Assembly: GCA_035508495.1 (NCBI GenBank) | Contig: DATJMX010000073.1 | Location: 1-64,000 of the forward strand | Source of the DNA: Candidatus Binataceae bacterium | GTDB lineage: Bacteria; Desulfobacterota; Binatia; Binatales; Binataceae | DNA: 64,000 nt | Direction: 5' to 3' | Shown here: one piece after another, positions 8,086 through 14,386 of the stretch | Layout: the number at the start of each line of letters is the position of its first letter | Position numbering within the stretch: the first letter of the stretch is position 1 | Made by a program: the position numbers and the translations under genes | Notes under the pieces: generated by a model | Told to the model about the DNA's origin: nothing | Seen by the model: only the letters and a program-made list of their open reading frames with translations | The model's database searches: none

Positions 8086-9042
8086 ATGCTTAAAGAACTT
8101 CTCGCGCGGCGCGTTGTCGTCCTGCTCGGCAAGGGCGGCGTCGGCAAATCGAGCCTGAGCGCGGCCCTCGCGCTCGCGGCGAGCCGGCGCGGCGCGCACA
8201 CGCTCGTGATGGAATGCGATTCGCGCGCGCCGATCGCGTCGCTCTACGGCATCGAGCCGGTTTTCGAACCAACGGAAGCTGTAGGCTTCAATCTGATGGT
8301 GCTCGACGGGCGGCACACGCTCGAAGAATACCTGCGCATCGTCGTACCCGGACGACTTCTACTCAAGGCCGTGTTCTCGAGCCGCCTCTACCAGTTCTTC
8401 GTGCAGGCGGCACCCGGACTGCGCGAGCTGATGGCGCTCGGCAAGATCTACTATGAAACCGAGCGCAAGCCGGGCGATGACAGGCGCTGGGATCTGATCA
8501 TCGTCGACGCGCCCGCCAGCGGGCAGGCGCTGAGCTGGCTCAAGATGCCGACTGCGGCGCGCGCCACCTTCGGTGACAGCATCGTCGGCAAGGAAGCCAA
8601 CAACATCACCGGGATGCTGACCGATCGAGAGCGATGCGCGATCGTGCAGGTGACGACCGCCGACTCGCTCGCGGTCTCGGAAACGATCGAAACGTTCGAT
8701 GATCTCGACAAACTTGAACTGACACCCGCGGCGATCTTCTTCAACCGATACGTTAAGTTGTCCTTCAGCGAAGACGATGCGGATGCGCTCGCCAAGCGCC
8801 GCGTTGCTCGCGAGCAAAAGAAAGCCATCGAGCATCTCGGTGAGATCGCGCGCGCCGAGCTGCGCCGCAATTCGGAATCCGCCGCCGCGCTCGCTCAAGT
8901 CCAGCACAAAGCCGGCGATATCGTGATCGAAATTCCGGAGCATCGCGGGCTCTTCGGCACGACACTCGTCGACGCGCTCGCCGACGACCTGAATGCGGTG
9001 CCCGCACGAAGCCGCTCACGCCGCGCCGCCGTGAAGCGCTAG
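8086..9042 (+). CDS. ArsA/Get3-family ATPase
   Basis: A 318-residue P-loop ATPase of the deviant-Walker (SIMIBI) class. The start ATG 8086 puts the loop GKGGVGKS at residues 15-22, the usual distance. The segment VMECDSRAPIASLYG is the family's switch region after the second strand, and IIVDAPASGQALSWLKMP contains the Walker B/switch II aspartate. Family members act on arsenite efflux, tail-anchored protein targeting or, in many bacteria, unknown clients. There is no arsB or arsR nearby and no second ATPase half, so arsenic resistance is unlikely. Its place between fabH and a B12-dependent mutase suggests a client in this cluster, but it lacks the features of MeaB-type mutase chaperones. The role is open. 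Confidence 0.8.
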   Translation: MLKELLARRVVVLLGKGGVGKSSLSAALALAASRRGAHTLVMECDSRAPIASLYGIEPVFEPTEAVGFNLMVLDGRHTLEEYLRIVVPGRLLLKAVFSSRLYQFFVQAAPGLRELMALGKIYYETERKPGDDRRWDLIIVDAPASGQALSWLKMPTAARATFGDSIVGKEANNITGMLTDRERCAIVQVTTADSLAVSETIETFDDLDKLELTPAAIFFNRYVKLSFSEDDADALAKRRVAREQKKAIEHLGEIARAELRRNSESAAALAQVQHKAGDIVIEIPEHRGLFGTTLVDALADDLNAVPARSRSRRAAVKR

Positions 9043-9117
9043 CATCGCACGACTGGAAACGCTCGCCCCGCGCCGTTACGCTGAGGTTCTGTGAATTTGA
9101 ATCGCCGCCTGCCTATC

Positions 9118-9164
9118 CTTCATCCCGAGCAAAGTCGAGGGATCTTGGAGGCCCCAAAGGGGCC
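9118..9164. repeat. intergenic repeat of the CATCCCGAGCAAAGTCGAGGGATC type with adjacent hairpin
   Basis: The motif at about 9121-9144 begins CATCCCGAGC and ends CGAGGGATC. It matches, from memory, a dispersed intergenic element seen in many soil bacteria and usually mistranslated as short SLDFARDE-like frames, which do occur here on the minus strand. ATCCC and GGGAT are complementary ends. Immediately after it comes a perfect GGCCCC-AAA-GGGGCC hairpin (9150-9164). I see only this copy in the window. It lies between the ArsA-like gene and the mutase and may act as a partial terminator. Confidence 0.5.
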
Positions 9165-9236
9165 GGTGCCAGACATCGCGCGCAGCGCCTTGCTTGGTTT
9201 CCGGCGCTCCTATGGCACAACGCACGAGGCATCGAA

Positions 9237-11177
9237 ATGAGCGAGGCCAAGCCAAAAGCATCGGAGAGCGCGAAGAAGCCGCGCGAGCCGTGGATCATCC
9301 GCACCTACGCCGGCTTCGGCGATGCGCGCCAGGCCAATGAGCGCTTCCATCAGAACCTCAAGGCGGGGCAGCGCGGACTTTCGATCGCGTTCGATCTGCC
9401 GACCCAGAACGGCTACGACCCCGACGCTCCGGTCGCGCGCGGCGAAGTCGGCGGCGCGGGCGTTTCGATCTGCCATACGCAGGACATGGAGCAGCTCTTC
9501 GCCGGTATCCCGCTCGGCTCGATCAACACCTCGATGACGATCAACTCGACGGCGCCGTTCCTGCTGGCGCTCTACCTCGTCGTCGCCGAAAAACAGGGCG
9601 TGCCATGGACGGAGCTGCGCGGCACGACGCAGAACGATCTGCTCAAGGAATTCGTCGCCCGCGGCACCTCGATATTTCAACCAGAACTTTCATTTCGTCT
9701 TTCGACCGAGCTGATTCGCTTCTCGGTCGAGCGCGTGCCGAACTGGAACCCGATTAATTGCTGCGGCTACCATTACATGGAAAGCGGCGCAGGCCCGGCC
9801 GAGGAAATCGGCTATGCGTTCGGCAACGCGCTGATGATCCTCGATGCGCTGCGGCCGCAGCTCAAGCCCGAAGCCTTCGAGCAGACCGTTCGCCGCATCT
9901 CGTTCTTCATCAACAGCGGAATCGAGCTGGTGCCCGAGATCTGCAAGGTGCGCGCGTACTTCAAGCTGTGGCGCGAGCTGTGCCAGAGCGAATACGGCAT
10001 CGCGGACGTCGCCTTCCGCGCCGGATGCCAGGTGCGCTCACTCACGCTCACCGAGCAGCAACCCGAAGTTAACATTATCCGCATCGCATACGAGGCGCTG
10101 CCGGTCGTGATTTCCGCGAGCGCGCGCGTCAACGCGCTCCAGCTTCCCGGCTTTCGCGAGGCACTCGCCCTGCCCGACCAGGCCGAACAGATGCTGAGCC
10201 TCCGCACGCAGCAGGTGTTGATGCACGAGACCGAGCTCGCGCGCTACGGCGACATTTTCGAGGGCAGCAAGATCATCGAGAAGCTCACCGACGAGACCGC
10301 GGCGAAAGCCCGGGAGATCACGGTGCGCCTGCGCGAAGCGGGCTACGCGCGCGCGATCTCGATCGTCGGCGGAGAACTGACGCAGCAGCTCGCGGAGCGG
10401 CAGCGGCGCCTCGAAACTGGTGAGATCTCGCAGGTCGGTGTGAATGCGTTCCTCGGCGAGATCGGACTCACGCCACCGCCGCGCGATCTGGTCGATCACA
10501 ACGCGCAAGCGCGCGGCGAGCGCGAGCGTATCGCGGCGATCCAGCAATGGCGCGCGCATCGCAATAACGCATCGGTGGCGAAGGCGCGGGAAACGCTCGC
10601 GCGCACGACCGCCGAGAATGGTCCGCTGATGGACGCGACTATCGAGCTGGCGCGCGCGGGCGGCACGGTCGGCGAATGGACCGAGACGCTCGAGCAGATC
10701 GGGCGCGGCCGCTATACGCCGGAGATTCTGTCGGCGGGGGCCAACGTGCCGCATCTGGATGTGCCGAGCACATCGCACAAGATTCGTATCGCGCTGGGCA
10801 AGGCCGGCCTCGACGGGCATATCAACGCCGTCAAGTTGCTCGCGCACGCATGTATGCAGGCCGGGATGGAAGTCGTGCTCGCAGGCTTCAAGCAGACGCC
10901 TCAGCAGATGGTCGAGACGGCGTTGCAGGAGGACGTCGACGTGCTCGCGATCTCGAGCCTCGCGGGCGCGCACATGACGATCGCACGCGAGGCGCTCGAG
11001 CTGCTGAAAGCGCGCGGCGCGGACGACATTCCGCTCGTGATCGGCGGCATCATTCCGGAAAACGATCGCCAGGCGCTGCTCGGCCTCGGTGTCCGGGCAG
11101 TCTTCACCCCGAAGGATTCGAACCTCGGCCAAATCGTCACGAGCATCGCTGCGCTCGGTGCAAAGCGCGCGGCATAA
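9237..11177 (+). CDS. divergent B12-dependent acyl-CoA mutase (methylmalonyl-CoA mutase family), catalytic and cobalamin domains fused
   Basis: 646 residues. A TIM-barrel mutase domain (about 15-510) is followed by a B12-binding domain (about 510-646). GAGG precedes the ATG at 9237. Family marks are RTYAGFGDARQANERF, SIAFDLPTQNGYD (Tyr60, matching the substrate tyrosine), SFRLSTELI (Arg154, matching the carboxylate-binding arginine) and GYHYMESGAG. The block that reads RTHSQTSGWSLT in methylmalonyl-CoA mutase is RAGCQVRSLTLT here, so the catalytic histidine position (about 263) is glycine. The cobalamin loop is GLDGHINAVK: Asp526 and His528 are kept but the usual final glycine is alanine. SSLAGAH and VIGGIIPE are normal. 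The substrate is therefore not predictable; carbon-skeleton rearrangement of another CoA ester, or loss of activity, are both possible. No MeaB chaperone or epimerase gene is nearby. Confidence 0.85.
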   Translation: MSEAKPKASESAKKPREPWIIRTYAGFGDARQANERFHQNLKAGQRGLSIAFDLPTQNGYDPDAPVARGEVGGAGVSICHTQDMEQLFAGIPLGSINTSMTINSTAPFLLALYLVVAEKQGVPWTELRGTTQNDLLKEFVARGTSIFQPELSFRLSTELIRFSVERVPNWNPINCCGYHYMESGAGPAEEIGYAFGNALMILDALRPQLKPEAFEQTVRRISFFINSGIELVPEICKVRAYFKLWRELCQSEYGIADVAFRAGCQVRSLTLTEQQPEVNIIRIAYEALPVVISASARVNALQLPGFREALALPDQAEQMLSLRTQQVLMHETELARYGDIFEGSKIIEKLTDETAAKAREITVRLREAGYARAISIVGGELTQQLAERQRRLETGEISQVGVNAFLGEIGLTPPPRDLVDHNAQARGERERIAAIQQWRAHRNNASVAKARETLARTTAENGPLMDATIELARAGGTVGEWTETLEQIGRGRYTPEILSAGANVPHLDVPSTSHKIRIALGKAGLDGHINAVKLLAHACMQAGMEVVLAGFKQTPQQMVETALQEDVDVLAISSLAGAHMTIAREALELLKARGADDIPLVIGGIIPENDRQALLGLGVRAVFTPKDSNLGQIVTSIAALGAKRAA

Positions 11178-11193
11178 TCTTCACTGGAGAGGC

Positions 11194-11667
11194 ATGATGG
11201 CGGAGCGGCGGGATTTGCAAACGATAGTCAGCAAGCTGACTCGACTTTTTGTCACAATCGCGCTCAGCATCGCTTGCGCGGCGCCGCTCGCGTCCGCCGG
11301 TGAAGCTCGGCCATGGCTATGCCGCGATAAGCCGGTGTTCTCGTACAACAGCGGGATGCGCTACACGCTCACCTCGAGCCGCGGCCGCGCTTGGAAAGTA
11401 TTTTTCATGGCCTTCGACCCGGCCGGCGGGCATGACGGCTTCGAGATCGTGCGCTCCGCCGCTCTCGCGGGCGGTTCATCCGCGTCGGGCTTCCTCGAAG
11501 GCGGCAGATATTTCGCGGTCGCGATGTATCATCAAGGCAGCAACTGGATCTGCCCCGGCTACGCCCAGGACCAGGAGCATCCCCCCGCAGGACAGCTTAA
11601 CAACATCTGCTACGGCGAAGACGGCCCCCCCTGCCTCGTGAGCCTCGCCGTCTTGGCGGCGCATTAG
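11194..11667 (+). CDS. small secreted cysteine-containing protein
   Basis: The 157-residue frame starts at ATG 11194 (a second ATG follows at once), behind a GGAGAGG ribosome site and 16 bp after the mutase stop. Residues about 12-35 form a signal peptide (TIALSIACAAPLASAG). The mature part has cysteines in WLCRDKP, WICPGYA, NICYGED and PPCLVS, suggesting disulfides in the periplasm. I do not recognise a family. Translation may be coupled to the mutase, but an exported product is unlikely to assist a cytosolic enzyme directly. Confidence 0.65.
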   Translation: MMAERRDLQTIVSKLTRLFVTIALSIACAAPLASAGEARPWLCRDKPVFSYNSGMRYTLTSSRGRAWKVFFMAFDPAGGHDGFEIVRSAALAGGSSASGFLEGGRYFAVAMYHQGSNWICPGYAQDQEHPPAGQLNNICYGEDGPPCLVSLAVLAAH

Positions 11668-11674
11668 GCAATCG

Positions 11675-12180
11675 TCAAGCGGCTCTGCGTTGAGTCGCGC
11701 GAACCTGGTCGCGGCCAGCGGTTCGGCTTAACGCAGTCGCGATAACGAGGCCGGCGATCGCGAGCACCGCGAAGACCGCGAAGGCTCCGGCGTAGCCGCG
11801 CTCAGCATGCGTCGCTGCTAACGCCATCAGCGGCGGCAACACGAATCCTCCGAGCGCGCCCAATCCTCCGACCAGGCCCGCAGCGCCGCCGACTGCGTCA
11901 GGCACGCACTGCGGGACCATCTTGAAAATTCCCGCGTTGGTGACGCCGATCGCGATCGCGATGATCGCCGTGCCGGCAATCGCCGAGACGTAACTGTTCG
12001 CTCGCATCATGACGAGGGCGCCGCATAGCAGAATCGTCAGCGCAATCGATACCAATCTGCCTCCCCCGTTTCGATCTGAAAATGGTCCCGCTACAACGCG
12101 CACCGCTGGCGCGAGCAGCGAGAAAAATGCTGTCAGCGCGCCGGCGATCGCGAGGCTCGCGCCGGGCCCAGCGCGCCAAT
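11675..12180 (-). pseudogene. C-terminal half of an MFS (NarK-type nitrate/nitrite) transporter
   Basis: The minus frame encodes membrane helices characteristic of the second half of NarK-like major-facilitator proteins. A GPFSDRNGGGR loop resembles the G-x-x-S-D-R-x-G-G signature, followed by FKMVPQCVP and GGAAGLVGGLGALGGF, a Gly-rich nitrate-signature-like helix. The N-terminal six helices are absent: upstream of about 12180 the frame runs into unrelated residues (MVIGEAQFAIDPCAELN). At roughly 165 useful residues against more than 400 for the family, this is a truncated relic. The break coincides with the start of another fragment on the opposite strand. Confidence 0.7.
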
Positions 12181-12181
12181 T

Positions 12182-12406
12182 CAGCTCGGCGCAGGGGTCT
12201 ATCGCGAATTGTGCCTCGCCTATCACCACGGCACCCAGCTATCCGGCGTGCGCCGCAACTTCCTGCGAATCTGCGCCGAAGAAATGCCCCGCCTGCTCAG
12301 CTCAGCCTCGAAGTTCGACCTGCAATACGCGAACGGCGCTCAGCATCAATTGTCGGAACCTACGACAGCGCAGACGTCTTCTGATTCGGAGTCCGATCTC
12401 AGTTAA
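12182..12406 (+). pseudogene. unrecognised gene fragment (3' end)
   Basis: The plus frame after the MFS break reads LGAGVYRELCLAYHHGTQLS and continues through RRNFLRICAEEMPRLL to a TAA at 12404-12406. It has ordinary protein-like composition, but no start codon with a ribosome site and no upstream continuation across the junction near 12180. It looks like the C-terminal end of a gene whose beginning was lost in the same rearrangement that removed the front of the transporter. I do not recognise the family, and chance coding cannot be excluded. Confidence 0.35.
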
Positions 12407-12677
12407 GCTTCGCGAGCAAATGGATCGGCAGACCGATACGGCTTGTGCTGTTCGTACAAGGATAGACGCGCTTCCGTCACGCTGGTGTCCCAACCCATAT
12501 GAGGCAGCGACATCGCCATCCGCTCCCACTTGATCGCATCGGCAAACTTCCCCGACTCGGCGGACCGGAATCCCGGAATACCGCAAAACCGTGGATCGGA
12601 TCGTCGAGCGCGCATCCGCTCATGATCAGCAGCGATACGAAAACAATCTCGAGCAGCAACCGGCGGCGACCTGGCAT
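12403..12677 (-). pseudogene. frameshifted lipoprotein with TPR-like tail
   Basis: Two minus frames together make one plausible protein. The upstream frame (from about 12677) is a lipoprotein signal, MPGRRRLLLEIVFVSLLIMS followed by the lipobox cysteine. The downstream frame (to 12403) carries AESGKFADAIKWERMAMSLP and ARLSLYEQHKPYRSADP. These match the end of the short tetratricopeptide proteins common in planctomycetes and soil bacteria (pattern ESGdfekAIeWqeKAl...ARLelYeqgKPYR). Neither frame alone gives both parts, so a frameshift or small deletion lies near 12590-12620. A sequencing error would give the same picture. Confidence 0.5.
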
Positions 12678-12699
12678 TCGACCCGACTCGACAATGAGT

Positions 12700-13167
12700 C
12701 TAACATGCTGTCGACACAAAGTCATTCAACCAGGAACCGGTGCGGCAGCCAGGCGCGGGCGGATCAGGCCGAAGGCATCCACCAGCACCAAAAACTCCGC
12801 TAGCAGTTCGAGGCCGCGAATCGGAAGCGGAAGACGCACACTTTGCACAGCAGCAGTGCTGCCAGGACATGACAACAATCATTCGGTCCGTGCCGGGAGC
12901 TCTTTCATCCAGAGCGACCGCCAGGCACAGAATCGTTCCCGGCAGGATCGGCACCGCGTGGTAGGGCTCGAGCCAGGGACTCGATGGCAGAGGCGCCAAG
13001 AGCAGGACGGTCCAGTCGGCCAGCGCCGCTCGCGACGGCGCCACCGCGTATCCGCCGCTGAGCGCACGCGTCGCATACCATCCAAGCGCCGTGAGCCAAA
13101 TCGCCCACATCACGCCGAGCAGCCATCGCGTGATTACTGCGTCGGCCCGCGCCCTCGTCAACACCAT
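12700..13167 (-). CDS. hypothetical small membrane protein, possibly decayed
   Basis: 155 residues from ATG 13167. The first 95 or so include three hydrophobic segments (around LLGVMWAIWLTALGWYATRA, DWTVLLLAPLP and VPILPGTILCLAVAL), consistent with a small inner-membrane protein. The last 55 residues (cysteine-, serine- and proline-rich, CCCAKCASSASDSRPRT) look like out-of-frame translation, so a frameshift near 12880 is likely. No family recognised. It lies inside a patch of broken genes (11675-13170), which lowers confidence. The 199 bp from 13168 to 13366 hold nothing I can identify. Confidence 0.35.
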   Translation of the reverse strand: MVLTRARADAVITRWLLGVMWAIWLTALGWYATRALSGGYAVAPSRAALADWTVLLLAPLPSSPWLEPYHAVPILPGTILCLAVALDERAPGTDRMIVVMSWQHCCCAKCASSASDSRPRTASGVFGAGGCLRPDPPAPGCRTGSWLNDFVSTAC

Positions 13168-13366
13168 GGTAACAAATACCGGTACTGAGGCGCGGAACTT
13201 TGTGTGCGCAGTAATGCGCTGGATATCCGAAGCGATGTTACGTTTCCGGATGCGTGCTGGTGTGGCTTTTCGAGCGGCGAACCGAATTTAGTATTCAGCA
13301 AAAAGTGAAACAGACGCACCCAGCCAGATCCAGCGCTGACCAGGTGCGTCGTGCTTCATCAAATCG

Positions 13367-13885
13367 TCACTTCACCAAGTGAATCGTACCGAGGATGTCA
13401 TTCAAATAGAATGCATTCAGTCGCTCATCGATTTCGTAGGCCCGCAATGCCTGTTCCATCGGCATGACGCTTTTCAGCGAGTGCAGGTAAGTTGACTCGG
13501 CGATCACCCGATTTCTGTCCAGTATGAGGTTAGCATTGAGAATCCTGGTCGCATCGGCATCCGAGATTACGCCGTTTTGCTGCTCGTTCTGGTATTCGTC
13601 AAGCAGCTTCTTACGCTGCTTGAGGTTGTTCATGAGCTTTTCCTGGTAAGGAACGTAAATCGCAAGAAACTTTGTTTTTTGTTCATCGTTGGAAAACTTC
13701 ATGTTGGCGACGACGATTTCCTGGCGGCGATTTTCGAACTCCTCGCGTCCCAATCCAGCCAACGCGTCATTCTTCATCTCAGCCTTGGCCTGAGTTGCAG
13801 GGGCGGTATCCTGCGCCCACGAGTTGATTGGAAGCAGACCGGCGACCAGGACGAGCATACTCACTTTCTTGATTAGTTGATTCAT
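13367..13885 (-). CDS. small periplasmic helical protein of unknown function
   Basis: 172 residues from ATG 13885. An ATG 9 bp earlier sits directly against the GGAGG ribosome site, so the later start has the better spacing. Residues 1-25 are a signal peptide (MLVLVAGLLPINSWAQ). The mature part is highly charged and helical (RREEFENRR-like and KQRKKLLDEYQNEQQNG segments), with composition reminiscent of Spy/LTXXQ-type periplasmic proteins, but I see no clear LTxxQ motif. Codon use is less GC-rich than the surroundings (many AAG, TTT, AAT), suggesting separate history. It is monocistronic. Confidence 0.7.
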   Translation of the reverse strand: MNQLIKKVSMLVLVAGLLPINSWAQDTAPATQAKAEMKNDALAGLGREEFENRRQEIVVANMKFSNDEQKTKFLAIYVPYQEKLMNNLKQRKKLLDEYQNEQQNGVISDADATRILNANLILDRNRVIAESTYLHSLKSVMPMEQALRAYEIDERLNAFYLNDILGTIHLVK

Positions 13886-14204
13886 TGCGACCATTCCTCC
13901 GATGGTTGTGGTTGATCGACCGTTTATACGAACCGTGATTTTCCCCCTGACGCCGAAATACTACGTAGCGATTCGGACTTCAGCCATTGGCCCTTAGTAC
14001 CATGTCGGTGAAAGCGCTATTTCAAATGATACGAAGAATATCGCTCGCGGGAGATGACTCATCGCGGAAGATTTTTGGACGGTTTTTGGTGATTGTGACC
14101 GGCGCGCGGCCAGACCAACCGGCACATGATCACATCGTCATGTGCGCCGGCAGGCGCTAAGCCGGATCCTGATCTGACATATTGGATCAGTTTGAGGATA
14201 AAAA
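13886..14204. other. intergenic region with two hairpins
   Basis: No gene is visible. It contains the promoter/ribosome region of the 13367-13885 gene at its left end. Two inverted repeats lie downstream of the tRNA: GCACATGA-TCACATCG-TCATGTGC (14122-14145, perfect 8-bp arms) and CTGATC...GATCAG (14169-14190). Either could end or process the tRNA transcript, although neither has a clear U-tract on the minus strand. Confidence 0.5.
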
Positions 14205-14280
14205 TGGAGGCGGCGATCGGATTCGAACCGATGCGTGGAGGTTTTGCAGACCTCTCCCTTAACCACTTGGGTACGCCGCC
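14205..14280 (-). tRNA. tRNA-Cys (anticodon GCA), CCA encoded
   Basis: The minus strand folds as a full cloverleaf. The acceptor stem GGCGGCG pairs with CGCCGCC, and the D-arm contains CCAAGTGGTTAAGGG. The anticodon stem GAGGT/ACCTC carries the loop C-T-GCA-A-A, and the T-arm contains ATCGGTTCGAATCCGAT. The discriminator base is U, followed by a genomically encoded CCA. The mature body is 14208-14280 (73 nt) plus CCA at 14205-14207. Confidence 0.97.
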
Positions 14281-14386
14281 CCCCGAGCCGAGCGTATCGG
14301 CGCTGCAGGAGTGAGACACTTATCACGCCCTGTCAGACGCATCAATTACGAGGACTTCCGACCGCTCTTGTACCATGCCGACCCGC

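Noticed and set aside
8086..9042. MeaB/ArgK G-protein chaperone of the mutase
   Set aside because: The P-loop context GKGGVGKS and switch region are ArsA/Get3-like; the guanine-specificity NKxD motif of MeaB is not visible.
10038..11132. 364-residue minus-strand open frame
   Set aside because: Antisense to the mutase, Arg/His/Leu-rich with no recognisable domain.
5807..11177. Polyketide or secondary-metabolite cluster
   Set aside because: Only two discrete condensing enzymes; no ketoreductase, carrier protein, acyltransferase or tailoring genes are present.
12499..13188. 229-residue plus-strand frame
   Set aside because: Arg/Ser/His-rich without hydrophobic core, opposite the lipoprotein and membrane-gene frames that carry recognisable segments.
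11194..13894. Prophage or integrative element
   Set aside because: No integrase, structural or lysis genes and no att-like direct repeats next to the tRNA-Cys; only gene fragments.
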